This document shows, one piece after another, positions 1 to 9,920 of a stretch of 36,660 nucleotides of DNA (position 1 is its first letter; every line of letters starts with the position of its first letter). Made by a program: the position numbers and the translations under genes. This stretch comes from an uncultured Enterobacteriaceae bacterium (GTDB lineage Bacteria > Pseudomonadota > Gammaproteobacteria > Enterobacterales > Enterobacteriaceae), in assembly GCA_945271245.1 (NCBI GenBank), contig CALYPF010000018.1, positions 1 through 36,660 on the forward strand, written 5' to 3'. The notes beneath the pieces were generated by a model. The model had not been told where the DNA came from and ran no database searches. It saw only the letters and a program-made list of their open reading frames with translations.

Positions 1-50
1 AGACCGTTGGTGGTGACGGTAAGTGGATCACTTTTTACCCGTTGTTGACA
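1..50. mobile_element. Terminal 50 bp of an insertion sequence (probably IS21 family), left copy
   Basis: These 50 bases are the exact reverse complement of positions 36608-36657. Read from the inside of the window outwards, the end begins TGTCAACAACGGGTAAAAAG and includes the motif AAGTGATCCACTT. The 5'-TG..CA-3' termini and the AAAA-TGATCCAC type motif resemble ends of IS21-family (istA/istB) elements; the family is my inference because no transposase is in view. The junction at 50/51 falls inside ydhF, whose first roughly 62 codons are missing. The element body lies to the left of the window. Confidence 0.75.
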
Positions 51-758
51 TTTGGCGAAGCGCTAAAGCTAGCTCCGGCGCTCAGAGAACGCTTAGAGAT
101 TGTCACTAAATGCGGTATCGCAACGTTGTCGAAACCGGGTAATACCATAGGTCACTACATCACTACGCGGCAGCATATTATACAAAGCGTTGAATCGTCT
201 TTATCCCGGCTGGCGACGGATAATATTAATTTGCTGTTAATTCATCGCCCCGATCCGTTAATGGATGCCGATGAGGTTGCAGACGCGTTTGTCTCTTTGC
301 GCCAGAGCGGTAAAGTACGCCATTTTGGTGTATCGAATTTTTCTCCTGCCCAGTTTTCGCTACTTCAATCCCGCCTGCCTTTTGGGTTAGTGACTAATCA
401 GGTTGAGATTTCTCCCCTGTGTCAGGATCCGCTGTTGGACGGTACCCTTGATTTGATGCAGCAATTGCGGGTTCATCCTATGGCCTGGTCGTGTCTGGGA
501 GGCGGGCGTCTGTTTAGCGCCCCAGAATATATCACTCTGCGTTCGGAACTGGAGCAGATCGGGCAAGAATTGGATGCTAAATCTATTGAGCAGGTGGTGT
601 ATGCCTGGGTAATGCGTTTACCGTCACAGCCTTTGCCAATTATTGGCTCAGGTAATAGTAGCCGTGTTCGGGCCGGGGCAGCCGCGATAGATCTAACCCT
701 TACCCGTGAGCAGTGGTTCCGTATCCGCAGGGCCGCACTGGGATACGATGTACCTTAA
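51..758 (+). pseudogene. ydhF: ydhF, aldo-keto reductase family protein, 5'-truncated by an IS
   Basis: The reading frame from base 51 matches the C-terminal part of YdhF, an NADPH-dependent aldo/keto reductase-like protein. Recognisable blocks are the LLLIHRPDPLMDADEVADAF strand, GKVRHFGVSNF, TNQVEISPL, and the C-terminal PLPIIGSG nucleotide-binding segment ending QWFRIRRAALGYDVP. About 236 codons remain of roughly 298 in E. coli, so the N-terminal strands holding the catalytic Asp and Tyr are lost. No native start exists. A TTG at 42-44 inside the IS end is in frame, but a product from it would lack the active-site Tyr. The remaining frame has no stops, so the insertion may be recent. The missing 5' part could lie beyond either IS copy if an inversion has occurred. 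Confidence 0.93.
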
Positions 759-879
759 TATCTGGATGCGTTCACGGGCAAAATAAGCGCGGTGGGATAA
801 TATTAATACGAAGGTAGCGTACTTATTGGTTTTCGTCGCAAAGATAGCGTAATGCAATATCTTTAATGAAGGAGTGAGT

Positions 880-1401
880 ATGAAATATGTTCTGTCAACT
901 TTTGCTTTACTGGTAGCCTGCGGTAGCGCGCATGCCGCCAGTGAAGAGATTAAGATGAATATGGTCACCGCGCAGGGCATTGGCCAGGAAATTGGTAGCG
1001 TTAAAATTGAAGAAACATCGGCAGGGTTGACGTTTACACCAGATTTAAAAGCATTGCCTGCGGGTAAACATGGGTTTCATATTCACGCTGAAGGGAGCTG
1101 TGAGCCTAAATCCATCAAAGGAAAAACGGTTGCTGCCGGCGCGGCTGGTGGTCATTTTGATCCACTCAATACCGGAAAGCATCTTGGCCCGCAGGGCAAT
1201 GGGCATTTAGGTGATTTACCGGCGCTGTTGGTTAATGAGCAGGGCAGAGCGACGGCGCCCGTTGTCGCACCACGTCTCAAAAAACTTGAGCAAATTGAAG
1301 GGCTGGCTTTAATGGTTCATGTAGGCGGAGACAATATGTCCGATCATCCTAAACCACTGGGCGGTGGCGGCGAGCGCTTTGCCTGTGGCGTTATCCATTA
1401 A
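880..1401 (+). CDS. sodC: Periplasmic Cu,Zn superoxide dismutase
   Basis: SodC disproportionates superoxide in the periplasm. The 173-residue product has the family's usual length. A signal peptide (about residues 1-19, ending SAHA) precedes the mature domain. The metal ligands are all visible: His67 and His69 in [10 protein letters not shown], His92, His101, His109, Asp112 and His147. Cys74 and Cys169 can form the conserved disulfide, and the C terminus has the signature [12 protein letters not shown]. The ATG at 880 is preferred over the in-frame GTG at 874 because AAGGAG (869-874) lies at the right distance and the signal peptide then starts MKYVL. The 3' end overlaps the convergent ydhK by 11 bp. 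The chromosomal monomeric SodC of enterics is typically a stationary-phase (RpoS) gene, but I see no decisive promoter motif here. Confidence 0.96.
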   Translation: MKYVLSTFALLVACGSAHAASEEIKMNMVTAQGIGQEIGSVKIEETSAGLTFTPDLKALPAGKHGFHIHAEGSCEPKSIKGKTVAAGAAGGHFDPLNTGKHLGPQGNGHLGDLPALLVNEQGRATAPVVAPRLKKLEQIEGLALMVHVGGDNMSDHPKPLGGGGERFACGVIH

Positions 1402-3427
1402 TCGGGCTTTGAGTATCAGGAATTACCACGGCATGCTCCAGCTGCTGTAACGAACAGTATAAGCGCCAGATTATCCCTGCTAAATCGCGGGCCGCGGGGT
1501 TATGATGGCGCGATAATGTATCGCAGATAAGCTGAAGCTCTGCCAGCGATTGTTCCAGAGGCCTTTGGCGCACGCCTTTTTCGCTCATGATATTACGTAG
1601 AGTAGCAATACAGACATCTCTTACCTGCGATAGCGGATCTGACCGTGTTTCCCAATCGCGTAACTGCCAGACTACGTGAGTACAGTTGAGTAGTACAACC
1701 CCCCAACGCAATAACCAGCGGCGGGTAAGCTCGTCTTTACTATTACTTAATTGACTGATGTGGTGATAAACCAGTGACTCGAAATTACCTTCGCTGCGCT
1801 GAGGGCGCCGACTGAGTTGATCTATAAATGCCCGGCGAATGGCGCGGATATGGCGACGGCCTTTACGCTTATCTGAGCTGGGGCGCAGAACTGAAAATGC
1901 TACCCAACAAAGGGCCACTCCGACAACTTTGGAAAGATTCTCGTTTAAATAGCTGGCAAAGTCATACTCCGGTGGATTAGTAACCGAAATAAACGACCCC
2001 ATAAATACAATCAATTGTCCCCATAGCCCGGCGTATTTTTTATGCTGTAATTTGAGTAATTGCATTGTCGTGAGCAGTGGGAAAAGGAAGATTAAGAACT
2101 GCCATAGCTCACTTATTTGTACCATAAGGCCAAATTTAACAACAAAACTAAACAACGACAGCAATAGCAGGGTTCTTAGCAGCATATTGACGGACCCCAC
2201 GGGCGACGGTGAGGCGGAATAGAGAACGCAACAAATTGCGGCAAGCGTCATGGCCGCATCGCCGGTTTCCCAGGTAGTAGCGATGGTCCATGCACCTGTG
2301 ACTACAATCACGCAGAAAGTGCGAAAAGCGCTCCAGCTATTCTCTGCATTATCCGTATGGCGGGCAAGAGAAGGCGCGCCGGGCGGCGTTAAGTCGGTCA
2401 CCGGCGTTGCATTCTCAAGCCGATTAAGCCAGCGGCTACTATCAAGATATAGCCAGCAGAAATAACGTAGCCTTAACCAAAAAGCGCGATGGCGGTAATC
2501 ATCTGCATTATCCGGATCCGGCGCGAGCCGTTGCAATAGGCGTGCGATACTGTATTTATTTGCATCAGGCCGGGTTAATTCCTGCGTGAGTTCAGTTAAC
2601 AGCGGGGCTATGGAAGCCGGTGCATCGGGCCAGTTATGCAATAAACGCCTGACGCTTGAGATAATACTAGTGAGTCGTAATTGTTGATGCAGCAAATAGT
2701 TAAACAGCGCATTTTGCTGGCGGAAACGATAATGGCTCCAGAATGCCTGAATGCGCAGTAAATTCATGGTGAGGATCTGCCCGATGATATTTTCATGGGC
2801 AGAACGGATAGCATCCGACGTTTGCGGTTGCCATAGTAGGGCTGCATGATCTAATAAGCGATTATGCATATTGCGCAATGCTGTGATGAGCGCTGAGCCA
2901 TCAGAGGTACTGGGCAGGACCATCATCATGAAACCACCGCTCAGGATACCGACAATAACTTCACAGACGCGTGATTGCGCAATATTCCAAAGCTCAGTTG
3001 TTTCAGTCGTATTGACCAGGGGAAATGCGATAATTGCCGCAGTGTATCCCGCCAGAGCAAATGCATAGGCGGCATTATTTTGATACTGGCTTGAAATCCA
3101 TGTACAAAGCGCCAGCCAAAAAGCCATCGAAAATGTGAATAACCAAGGGTCATTTAAGGTATGTCCGGCAATAATTAGCGAGGCGGTAGCACCTATCAGA
3201 CTCCCGGCGATGCGCCCGAGACTCTTACTAATAACGCCGCCGACGGTCGGAAAGCTGACCACTGCCGCAGAGGTCATTGCCCAATACGGTTCATCCAGTT
3301 CCAGCGCATAGGCGATACTCAGAGCGAGACACATTGCAATACTGTTGCGTAGCGCATAGCGCCACTGTCCGCTCGTCGCTTTACCCCATGGCATATTGCG
3401 CCATTCCAGCCAGTTTAAATTCACCAT
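1391..3427 (-). CDS. ydhK: YdhK, FUSC/aromatic-acid-exporter-type inner-membrane protein
   Basis: This 678-residue protein resembles E. coli YdhK (about 670 residues), a paralogue of AaeB in the ArAE/FUSC family. The N-terminal block ([45 protein letters not shown]) opens a set of about five to six membrane helices (residues 25-175). A long soluble region follows, then a second membrane block (about 365-520, including [20 protein letters not shown] and [18 protein letters not shown]) and a cytoplasmic tail. It is the last gene of ydhI-ydhJ-ydhK, with only 3 bp to ydhJ. With YdhJ as periplasmic adaptor it probably forms an efflux pump; the substrate is unknown. The stop overlaps the end of sodC on the other strand. 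Confidence 0.93.
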   Translation of the reverse strand: MVNLNWLEWRNMPWGKATSGQWRYALRNSIAMCLALSIAYALELDEPYWAMTSAAVVSFPTVGGVISKSLGRIAGSLIGATASLIIAGHTLNDPWLFTFSMAFWLALCTWISSQYQNNAAYAFALAGYTAAIIAFPLVNTTETTELWNIAQSRVCEVIVGILSGGFMMMVLPSTSDGSALITALRNMHNRLLDHAALLWQPQTSDAIRSAHENIIGQILTMNLLRIQAFWSHYRFRQQNALFNYLLHQQLRLTSIISSVRRLLHNWPDAPASIAPLLTELTQELTRPDANKYSIARLLQRLAPDPDNADDYRHRAFWLRLRYFCWLYLDSSRWLNRLENATPVTDLTPPGAPSLARHTDNAENSWSAFRTFCVIVVTGAWTIATTWETGDAAMTLAAICCVLYSASPSPVGSVNMLLRTLLLLSLFSFVVKFGLMVQISELWQFLIFLFPLLTTMQLLKLQHKKYAGLWGQLIVFMGSFISVTNPPEYDFASYLNENLSKVVGVALCWVAFSVLRPSSDKRKGRRHIRAIRRAFIDQLSRRPQRSEGNFESLVYHHISQLSNSKDELTRRWLLRWGVVLLNCTHVVWQLRDWETRSDPLSQVRDVCIATLRNIMSEKGVRQRPLEQSLAELQLICDTLSRHHNPAARDLAGIIWRLYCSLQQLEHAVVIPDTQSPING

Positions 3428-3430
3428 AAT

Positions 3431-4288
3431 CTAACGCTGAATAGAAACGGTACAGGTGGTGCCGGATACCAGCGTCATTGAATCAGGAATTCGCTCAAGG
3501 TTAATGCGTACCGGTACGCGCTGCGCAAGCCTGACCCAGGGAACGTTGGGTTTGATATCCGCAACCAGACGGCTATCGGTCTCGACGCTTTGATCGTAAA
3601 TGGCTCTGCCAATGCTTTCTACCTGGCCCGTTAGTTTTTGATGGCCGCTATATAAAACGATATTGGCACGGGCTCCCGGGTGAATGTTGCGCAGTTTGGT
3701 CTCTTCAAAATAGCCAATGACGTAAAATGAGTGACTGTCAACCAGCGCGAAAACCGGTTGCCCGCTGCTGGCATAGTTGCCCGCGCGCGCAGAAAGGTTG
3801 GTGACCCAACCGTCAACGGTCGCGCGAACCGTCGTCTGTTCAAGCTGCCAGCGAGCCCTATCGAGGGAAGCCTGAGCTTCTTTTACGCTCGCCTGGGTGG
3901 CACGCACATTAATATCAGCGGTATCCATATCTTCGGCGGAAATATAATTATGCGGAAGGTGATGGCGGCGACTGGCTTCATTTTTGGCTTTTGCCAAATC
4001 GGCTTCGGCTCTGGCTAATTGTGCTTCAGCATTGAGTACCGCAATTTGATAAGGTGTTTTATCAATAGTGAACAGCGTATTTCCTGCGCGAACGTACTGA
4101 TTATCTTTTACCATCAGCGCTGTAATCGTACCGGAGACCTGCGGTGCGACGCTTACTTGTTCTGCGCGGACTTTTCCATCGCGAGTCCAGGGTGATTGCA
4201 TATAGTAATTCCACAGTAACCAGCCGGCGGTTACTGCAAAAGCCACCACGAATAGCGTGGAGAAATATTTTATTGTTTTAAAGTTCAT
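3431..4288 (-). CDS. ydhJ: YdhJ, HlyD/EmrA-type periplasmic adaptor (membrane fusion) protein
   Basis: This 285-residue protein has one N-terminal membrane anchor (residues 8-27, FSTLFVVAFAVTAGWLLW). The typical adaptor layout follows: a first lipoyl half-motif (VSVAPQVSGTITALMVKDNQYVRAGNTLFTID), an alpha-helical hairpin of about 60 residues rich in Ala, Glu and Lys (AEAQLARAEADLAKAKNEA), the second lipoyl half (TTVRATVDGWVTNLSARAGNYA), and a beta-barrel domain. The length matches AaeA/YdhJ. It sits between ydhI and ydhK with 4-bp and 3-bp gaps, so the three are co-transcribed. Its likely role is to link YdhK to an outer-membrane channel such as TolC, which is inference from the family. Confidence 0.93.
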   Translation of the reverse strand: MNFKTIKYFSTLFVVAFAVTAGWLLWNYYMQSPWTRDGKVRAEQVSVAPQVSGTITALMVKDNQYVRAGNTLFTIDKTPYQIAVLNAEAQLARAEADLAKAKNEASRRHHLPHNYISAEDMDTADINVRATQASVKEAQASLDRARWQLEQTTVRATVDGWVTNLSARAGNYASSGQPVFALVDSHSFYVIGYFEETKLRNIHPGARANIVLYSGHQKLTGQVESIGRAIYDQSVETDSRLVADIKPNVPWVRLAQRVPVRINLERIPDSMTLVSGTTCTVSIQR

Positions 4289-4292
4289 AGTG

Positions 4293-4526
4293 TCATAAGA
4301 CCAAAATAATCAAAGCGAAACAAATAGACAGCATAAATAAAGAAAGATCCATTAAAGTTGGGTGCCAGATTTCCCCGGAATACATCCAGTCGCGCAGCAG
4401 GCGATGAATAAATAACCAGAAGAAAAAGCCCAGCAGTACGGCTTTAAATAACGGTGGGAAATAGATAGAAGAGCCGGCGATAAGATCCTGAAGCGGCATA
4501 CCAGAAGGTGAAAGCAGGTCGCTCAT
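4293..4526 (-). CDS. ydhI: YdhI, small DUF1656 inner-membrane protein
   Basis: This 77-residue protein matches the DUF1656/AaeX pattern: PLQDLIAGSSIYFPPLFKAVLLGFFFWLFIHRLLRDW, a second hydrophobic segment at the C terminus (LSLFMLSICFALIILVL), and the conserved IYFPP and W-x-P region. Two membrane helices are predicted at about residues 25-41 and 59-77. The ATG at 4526 is chosen over longer in-frame extensions because AAAGGAT lies upstream on the coding strand and the protein then has family length. It is the first gene of ydhIJK and diverges from slyA. Members of this family sit with AaeAB-type pumps; their molecular role is unknown. Confidence 0.9.
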   Translation of the reverse strand: MSDLLSPSGMPLQDLIAGSSIYFPPLFKAVLLGFFFWLFIHRLLRDWMYSGEIWHPTLMDLSLFMLSICFALIILVL

Positions 4527-4675
4527 GCAAGATAATCCTTTAAAATAAGTATCATGACTGCCGTTTCCTGACTCATGGTTGTAGAATACTACTATCGTGC
4601 ATGGTGTAACATGGATGAAACGAGGTTTTCGTACACTGAAATAGCGTGAAGGTAGTCTAGTGTGGCTGTAATAAC

Positions 4676-4687
4676 TTAGCAAGATAA
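4676..4687. promoter_or_regulatory. SlyA-like operator in the ydhI/slyA intergenic region
   Basis: TTAGCAAGATAA differs at one position from the published SlyA consensus TTAGCAAGCTAA. It lies 16 bp before the slyA start codon, overlapping the leader, and within the shared control region of slyA and ydhIJK. SlyA is known to autoregulate in Salmonella, so this site fits repression of slyA and possibly of the efflux genes. Binding is inferred from the motif only. Confidence 0.6.
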
Positions 4688-4703
4688 TTATAAGGAGAGG
4701 AAA

Positions 4704-5138
4704 TTGGAATCGCCTTTAGGATCCGATTTATCGCGGCTAGTGCGCATCTGGCGAGCGCTCATTGATGATCGCCTGAAGCCTCTGGCGTTAACGCAAACCC
4801 ATTGGGTGACGTTACACAACATCCATCAATTACCTCCTGAGCAATCACAAATTCAGTTGGCTAAGGCTATTGGGATAGAACAACCCTCTTTGGTTAGAAC
4901 ATTAGATCAGCTCGAAGAGAAAGGGCTCATTTCCCGTCATACCTGCGCCAACGATCGCCGCGCTAAGCGCATCAAATTAACTGAAAAAGCTGAACCTATC
5001 ATTGATGAGATGGAGCGGGTTATCGCAAAAACTCGCAGAGAGATTTTGGCGGGTATTACGCCCCAGGAAGAGTCGCTATTAATTAATTTAATTGCGAGAC
5101 TGGAACAAAACATCAACCAGCTTCAGTCGCGAGACTAA
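4704..5138 (+). CDS. slyA: SlyA, MarR-family transcriptional regulator
   Basis: SlyA is a dimeric winged-helix regulator that often counters H-NS and controls virulence, envelope and stress genes. The 144-residue length is exactly that of Salmonella SlyA. The wHTH is visible at residues 50-95: [28 protein letters not shown] for helix 2 to the recognition helix, then the wing [15 protein letters not shown]- and C-terminal helices form the dimer interface. The start is TTG, with AAGGAG (4692-4697) six bases upstream; a TTG start is also known for slyA elsewhere. It is transcribed divergently from ydhIJK, and a SlyA-like box lies just before the gene. The C-terminal 40 residues ([20 protein letters not shown]) differ the most from the Salmonella protein I recall. 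Confidence 0.95.
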   Translation: MESPLGSDLSRLVRIWRALIDDRLKPLALTQTHWVTLHNIHQLPPEQSQIQLAKAIGIEQPSLVRTLDQLEEKGLISRHTCANDRRAKRIKLTEKAEPIIDEMERVIAKTRREILAGITPQEESLLINLIARLEQNINQLQSRD

Positions 5139-5375
5139 TTCTGTCAGGGTCGATGCGTTGGCATTTTGTTTCGCCCCAGCATAGGGTACTGCGTATCACT
5201 CTGCCTCATAAACCAGCCAGAAAGCATGGGAATGGGTAAATAATCGCGCTGTCGCGAGCCCGTTAAAAGTGGCTCAGATAGCTTATATAGACCCGTAGCC
5301 ATTACGCGCGCGATTAGAAGATAAATACTGCTCGTTGACATGACGGCGCACAGGTCGCCGCCATGAAAGCGTGGA

Positions 5376-5843
5376 TTAGCGAGGTGAAACGGTAACCTGA
5401 CTACCGTTACTGGCGATTGCAACGCGCTGACCAACGGCAAAGCGACTGTCGGTTTGTTTCTGAACCACCATGATTGTATTACCATCGTCGCGGCGGATCT
5501 CAAGTTCAACGCCCTGCGTTTTATTCACCGCCCCCTGAACCTGCTGGCCCGCAACGCCGCCAGCGATAGCCCCGGCCGCTGTAGCCAGCGAACGCCCCGC
5601 GCCGCCGCCGACGGTATTACCCAGGAAGCCGCCTAATACTGCGCCGCCAATGGTCCCAATAATATTTTCATCGTTGCCTGCCTGAATTTTTATCGGGCGC
5701 ACGTGAACAATGGTTCCGTAAGCGACGCTTTGCATCTGCTTAGCTTCAGAAGCGCTGTAAACATCCCCTGAAAGCGTACTTGTATTAGCGCAACCCACCA
5801 GCGTTAATCCCACCAGGGATACAACCAGCACACGTGAAATCAT
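5376..5843 (-). CDS. slyB: SlyB, glycine-zipper outer-membrane lipoprotein
   Basis: SlyB is a 155-residue lipoprotein, the same length as in E. coli. The signal peptide ends in a lipobox, LVGC, with the lipidated Cys at 18. Residues 58-100 form a glycine-zipper membrane segment (GTIGGAVLGGFLGNTVGGG, then AGAIAGGVAGQQVQGA). The C terminus is the conserved ELEIRRDDGNTIMVVQ and GSQVTVSPR. SlyB is a PhoPQ-regulated envelope-stress protein that forms oligomers in the outer membrane. The ATG at 5843 has AGGAG upstream. I looked for a PhoP box (GTTTA repeats) upstream and did not find a convincing one. A stem-loop (5868-5883) lies in the untranslated leader. It is convergent with slyA, with a 237-bp gap that holds no gene I can support. 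Confidence 0.95.
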   Translation of the reverse strand: MISRVLVVSLVGLTLVGCANTSTLSGDVYSASEAKQMQSVAYGTIVHVRPIKIQAGNDENIIGTIGGAVLGGFLGNTVGGGAGRSLATAAGAIAGGVAGQQVQGAVNKTQGVELEIRRDDGNTIMVVQKQTDSRFAVGQRVAIASNGSQVTVSPR

Positions 5844-5867
5844 GTATGAATCTCCTGTTCACAATCA

Positions 5868-5883
5868 ATGCCCTCAAGGGCAT
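5868..5883 (-). other. Inverted repeat in the slyB leader
   Basis: ATGCCCTCAAGGGCAT forms a 7-bp stem with a 2-base centre, 25 bp upstream of the slyB start and between a TATACT-like -10 element and the ribosome-binding site. It could be an RNA hairpin or a protein site. No function is shown. Confidence 0.35.
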
Positions 5884-6118
5884 CCCTCATTCTTATAGTA
5901 TATGGCATCCGGGCGCTTTTGTTCATGCACTTGTCGGGGCACATAATAAAAATAGTAAAAATGCCCGACTTAACCACAGCTAAACGCGGGGTAGGAATTA
6001 AGTAGATTAGGATAACTCCGCGTTTTCCCGGGTGAAGATGAATGATTGATAGCGCAGATCTGCAGTTTATGGTGGAGTAGTTAACTGCATTAAGATTGTT
6101 TGGTAGAAGGACGCTGAG

Positions 6119-7234
6119 ATGAAATCAGGGCGCTACATTGGAGTTATGTCGGGAACCAGCCTCGACGGTGTGGACGTGGTATTAGCAGCAATTGATGAGC
6201 ATAAAGTGCTTCAGCAGGCAAGTTACTCCCACCCATTTCCCGCCAATCTTCGACGAGATGTGTTGGCTATTTGCCAGGGACAGAATCTCACTTTATCTCA
6301 GTTAGGGCAGCTGGATGTTCGGCTTGGGCGCCTCTTTGCCCAGGCCATAAATGAGCTAATGTTGCGCGAGGATTTAAAGCCGGGGGATGTGGTAGCAGTT
6401 GGCTGTCATGGGCAAACGGTATGGCATGAACCTGCGGGTGAGGCGCCGCATACCATGCAAATTGGCGACAACAATCAAATTGTCGCGTTGACCGGGGTTA
6501 CTGTGGTGGGGGATTTTCGCCGGCGTGACATGGCGCTGGGGGGGCAAGGCGCTCCGCTGGTGCCTGCCTTTCATCAGGCGGTATTAGCGCATCCTTCAGA
6601 GCGTCGCATGATATTGAATATCGGGGGGATCGCGAATCTTTCTTTGTTGCTCCCCGGCAAGCCAACCACCGGTTTTGATACCGGGCCTGGCAATATGCTG
6701 ATGGACGCATGGATTGGGCTTCATTGCGATTTAGCTTTCGATAAAGATGCCGCCTGGGCACGGGGCGGGAGCGTAATAACGTCTTTATTACAGCATATGC
6801 TTTCCGACCCTTATTTTGCGGCACCAGCGCCTAAAAGTACGGGGCGGGAATACTTTAACCTGGCCTGGCTGGAACGGCAGCTTGCCCAGTTTAGCGGAAT
6901 AACGCCGCAGGATATCCAGGCGACGCTGGTGGAATTAACAGCGGTTACCGTTGCGGAACAAGTGCTTTTAAGCGGCGGCTGTGAGCGGCTGATGGTGTGT
7001 GGCGGGGGAGCGCGTAATCCGCTACTTATGGCGAGGATTGCACATTTATTGCCAGGAATCGAAGTCACAACCACCGATGAATTAGGCATTGACGGCGATA
7101 ATATGGAAGCGCTGGCTTTTGCGTGGCTTGCTGCCCGCACATTATCTGGGTTGCCGGGTAATTTGCCGTCGGTGACCGGCGCCAGTCACGCTTGCCTGTT
7201 AGGCGCTATTTACCCGGCGGATGCCGGAGAGTAG
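6119..7234 (+). CDS. anmK: Anhydro-N-acetylmuramic acid kinase
   Basis: AnmK cleaves and phosphorylates 1,6-anhydro-MurNAc to MurNAc-6-phosphate during peptidoglycan recycling in the cytoplasm. The 371-residue protein begins with the ATP-phosphate loop [14 protein letters not shown] (residues 8-21). It also carries [11 protein letters not shown] and [22 protein letters not shown] (catalytic Asp region), [37 protein letters not shown], and the second nucleotide motif [13 protein letters not shown]. coli AnmK is 369 residues. The ATG at 6119 follows AGAAGGACGCTGAG. It is a stand-alone gene divergent from slyB, followed by mliC in the same direction. Confidence 0.96.
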   Translation: MKSGRYIGVMSGTSLDGVDVVLAAIDEHKVLQQASYSHPFPANLRRDVLAICQGQNLTLSQLGQLDVRLGRLFAQAINELMLREDLKPGDVVAVGCHGQTVWHEPAGEAPHTMQIGDNNQIVALTGVTVVGDFRRRDMALGGQGAPLVPAFHQAVLAHPSERRMILNIGGIANLSLLLPGKPTTGFDTGPGNMLMDAWIGLHCDLAFDKDAAWARGGSVITSLLQHMLSDPYFAAPAPKSTGREYFNLAWLERQLAQFSGITPQDIQATLVELTAVTVAEQVLLSGGCERLMVCGGGARNPLLMARIAHLLPGIEVTTTDELGIDGDNMEALAFAWLAARTLSGLPGNLPSVTGASHACLLGAIYPADAGE

Positions 7235-7383
7235 CGCAGGATTAGTTACGGCAAATCGCATGAAATGCAGAGGGTATCGCGCAGAATCGGAGTTAACTGA
7301 AATGCGTACCGATCTCTGGTCTTTACACTACCCGGTAAAGCGAGACCGCTCGCTGCAATGTTAAACGCCCCAGGATATGAATA

Positions 7384-7713
7384 ATGAAAAAACTGTTTAT
7401 CTTACTACTGCCGTGCATGCTGGCGGGATGCAGCTACTACAATTCACTCTACAGCGCGATGCAGGACCGGTTCCAAACCGACACGCTGGAATATCAATGT
7501 GATGAAAAACCATTGACCGTGAAGCTTAATAACGCGCGCCAGGAGGTTCGTTTTTTATACGAAAATGACATGTTAGCTCTGAAACAGGGGATGTCCGCTT
7601 CTGGCACGCGCTATACAGATGGCGTCTATGTTTTCTGGTCTAAAGGTAATGAAGCAACCGTCTATCGGCACGATACCGTTGTCCTTCATAATTGCCGGCT
7701 ACAGAGTTCATAA
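7384..7713 (+). CDS. mliC: MliC/YdhA, membrane-bound C-type lysozyme inhibitor lipoprotein
   Basis: The 109-residue lipoprotein matches YdhA (MliC), which sits in the outer membrane and blocks host c-type lysozyme. The lipobox LAGC puts the lipidated Cys at 16. The mature domain has the family features [14 protein letters not shown], the active-site-inserting segment [24 protein letters not shown], and two Cys (in YQCDE and HNCRL) for a disulfide. It lies 149 bp after anmK, with a possible separate promoter. E. coli has the same gene in the same place and of the same length. Confidence 0.93.
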   Translation: MKKLFILLLPCMLAGCSYYNSLYSAMQDRFQTDTLEYQCDEKPLTVKLNNARQEVRFLYENDMLALKQGMSASGTRYTDGVYVFWSKGNEATVYRHDTVVLHNCRLQSS

Positions 7714-7777
7714 CATTGAGATTTTGCGGATAGCAGCGCACAATAATCATCTTGTGTGAATGCCTTGAAGAATCGCA

Positions 7778-8434
7778 ATGTCTGATACTCTTAACGAACA
7801 GAAAATTGCTCAGCTTCGCCGCGAATATCTTCGCGGCGGGCTGCGTCGACGTGACCTGACCGATTCACCGCTGCCGCTTTTTGAACGCTGGCTTGCTCAA
7901 GCCTGCGAAGCGCGCCTGTCTGACCCAACCGCAATGGTTGTGGCAACCGTAGACGCTCTGGGCCAGCCTTATCAGAGAATCGTCTTGCTCAAGCATTATG
8001 ATGAACGGGGTATGGTTTTTTATACCAACCTCGGCAGCCGTAAAGCGCAGCAGTTAGCGGGTAATCCACGTATCAGCCTGCATTTCCCGTGGCACTCATT
8101 AGACCGCCAGGTCATGATTCAGGGGCACGTTGAGCCGCTGTCCACCGTTGAAGTCATCAAATATTTTAACAGCCGGCCGCGCGATAGTCAGGTTGCCGCG
8201 TGGGTATCTCAGCAGTCCAGCCGCATTTCTGCGCGAGGGATACTTGAAAGTAAATTCCTCGAGCTAAAGCAGAAATTTAGTAAAGGCGAAATTCCGTTGC
8301 CCAGCTTTTGGGGCGGATATCGCGTCATCATCGAACAAATGGAGTTTTGGCAGGGCGGAGCGAACCGGCTACACGATCGTTTTTTATACCAACGCGATAA
8401 TGATGGTTGGAAAATCGACAGACTGGCCCCCTAA
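7778..8434 (+). CDS. pdxH: Pyridoxine/pyridoxamine 5'-phosphate oxidase
   Basis: PdxH is the FMN-dependent oxidase that makes pyridoxal 5'-phosphate from PNP or PMP. The 218 residues equal the E. coli length. FMN and substrate motifs are present: [64 protein letters not shown], and the C-terminal family signature [18 protein letters not shown] ending WKIDRLAP. It lies just downstream of mliC (64 bp) and upstream of tyrS, as in E. coli. A hairpin plus T-run at 8458-8484 could end or attenuate transcription before tyrS. Confidence 0.96.
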   Translation: MSDTLNEQKIAQLRREYLRGGLRRRDLTDSPLPLFERWLAQACEARLSDPTAMVVATVDALGQPYQRIVLLKHYDERGMVFYTNLGSRKAQQLAGNPRISLHFPWHSLDRQVMIQGHVEPLSTVEVIKYFNSRPRDSQVAAWVSQQSSRISARGILESKFLELKQKFSKGEIPLPSFWGGYRVIIEQMEFWQGGANRLHDRFLYQRDNDGWKIDRLAP

Positions 8435-8457
8435 AAATCGTGAAATGTTGCGTCAGA

Positions 8458-8484
8458 CGCTGGTATTGCTGATATCAGCGTTTT
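8458..8484 (+). terminator. Intrinsic terminator after pdxH
   Basis: A 9-bp stem (CGCTGGTAT / ATATCAGCG, one G-T pair) with a 5-base loop is followed by TTTTATTC. It starts 24 bp after the pdxH stop. Confidence 0.6.
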
Positions 8485-8573
8485 ATTCTATGCCTCCCCT
8501 GAATTTCTTCCGCAATGCATGCGGAAAACCGTGTACCGGTTAAGGTGCAGTTGGTCTATACATGGAGAATTTG

Positions 8574-9845
8574 ATGGCGAGCAATCTGATCCAGCAATTG
8601 CAAGAGCGGGGCCTCGTTGCCCAGGTGACGGACGAGGAAGCGTTAGCAGAGCGACTGGCGCAGGGGCCAATCGCCCTCTATTGCGGCTTTGATCCTACGG
8701 CCGATAGCTTGCACCTGGGCCATCTGGTTCCGCTTCTGTGCCTGAAACGCTTCCAGCAGGCAGGTCACAAACCCGTCGCGCTGGTTGGTGGCGCAACCGG
8801 GCTTATCGGTGACCCGAGCTTCAAAGCCACCGAACGTAAACTCAATACTCAGGATACCGTTCAGGAATGGGTTGAGAAAATACGCCGCCAGGTGGCGCCG
8901 TTTCTTGATTTCGACTGCGGGGAAAACTCAGCGATAGCCGCCAATAATTACGATTGGTTTGGCGGAATGAGCGTATTGACGTTTTTGCGTGATATTGGGA
9001 AACATTTCTCTGTTAATCAGATGATTAACAAAGAAGCAGTTAAACAACGCCTGAATCGCGATGATGTAGGGATCTCATTTACAGAGTTTTCATATAATTT
9101 GCTGCAGGGATACGACTTCGCCTGTTTGAATCAGCAGCATGGCGTCGTGTTACAAATCGGTGGCTCCGATCAGTGGGGCAATATTGTTTCGGGCATCGAC
9201 CTCACGCGTCGCCTGCATCAAAACCAGGCTTTTGGCCTGACAGTGCCGCTGATTACTAAGTCCGATGGAACAAAATTCGGTAAAACGGAAGGTGGCGCAG
9301 TCTGGCTGGATCCGAAAAAAACCAGCCCGTTCAAGTTTTATCAATTTTGGATAAATACCGCGGATGCCGATGTGTATCGCTTCCTGAAATTCTTCACTTT
9401 CATGAGCATTGATGCGATTAATGCGCTGGAAGAAGAGGACAAAAATAGCGGCGGCGCTCCGCGCGCACAATATGTTCTGGCGGAAGAAGTGACCCGTCTG
9501 GTTCACGGAGAGGAAGGACTGGCAGCGGCACAGCGCATAACCCGCAGTTTGTTTAATGGAAACCTGGCTGATTTAACCGAGGCAGACTTTGAGCAGCTCG
9601 CGCAGGATGGCATCCCGATGATCGCGCTAGATAACGATGCGGATTTACAGCAGGCGCTGGTTGACGCTGAATTACAGCCATCTCGCGGCCAGGCGCGAAA
9701 AGCGATTACTCAGAGCGCGATCACCATTAATGGAGAAAAAGTGAGCGACCCAGAGTATGCGTTTAGCGATGCCGATCGCCTGTTTGGGCGCTACACGCTG
9801 CTGCGCCGGGGTAAGAAAAACTATTGTTTAGTGTGCTGGAAATAA
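8574..9845 (+). CDS. tyrS: Tyrosyl-tRNA synthetase
   Basis: TyrS charges tRNA-Tyr. The 423-residue class I synthetase shows [15 protein letters not shown] (HIGH-type motif at 47-50), the tyrosine pocket residues in [21 protein letters not shown] and GGSDQWGNI, and KFGKTEGG as the KMSKS equivalent. A C-terminal S4-like RNA-binding domain (about 355-423) ends [14 protein letters not shown]. An in-frame ATG at 8562 would add MENL. The ATG at 8574 is preferred because GGAG at 8564-8567 is correctly spaced for it and [17 protein letters not shown] matches the known N terminus. It is followed by a strong terminator at 9862-9891 and then by pdxY. Confidence 0.97.
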   Translation: MASNLIQQLQERGLVAQVTDEEALAERLAQGPIALYCGFDPTADSLHLGHLVPLLCLKRFQQAGHKPVALVGGATGLIGDPSFKATERKLNTQDTVQEWVEKIRRQVAPFLDFDCGENSAIAANNYDWFGGMSVLTFLRDIGKHFSVNQMINKEAVKQRLNRDDVGISFTEFSYNLLQGYDFACLNQQHGVVLQIGGSDQWGNIVSGIDLTRRLHQNQAFGLTVPLITKSDGTKFGKTEGGAVWLDPKKTSPFKFYQFWINTADADVYRFLKFFTFMSIDAINALEEEDKNSGGAPRAQYVLAEEVTRLVHGEEGLAAAQRITRSLFNGNLADLTEADFEQLAQDGIPMIALDNDADLQQALVDAELQPSRGQARKAITQSAITINGEKVSDPEYAFSDADRLFGRYTLLRRGKKNYCLVCWK

Positions 9846-9861
9846 CGGCGCTGGTTAACCG

Positions 9862-9891
9862 GGGCGTGGTGTATTCCACGCCCTTTCTTTT
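9862..9891 (+). terminator. Intrinsic terminator after tyrS
   Basis: A perfect 8-bp stem GGGCGTGG / CCACGCCC with loop TGTATT is followed directly by TTTCTTTT. It ends 30 bp before the pdxY start, so pdxY may depend on read-through or its own promoter. Confidence 0.85.
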
Positions 9892-9920
9892 GGGGAAGGG
9901 ATACGTCGTTGGAGCTCTCC

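Noticed and set aside
5144..5509. 121-codon minus-strand frame overlapping slyB
   Set aside because: It overlaps the 3' part of slyB in another frame and has no recognisable domain or ribosome-binding site.
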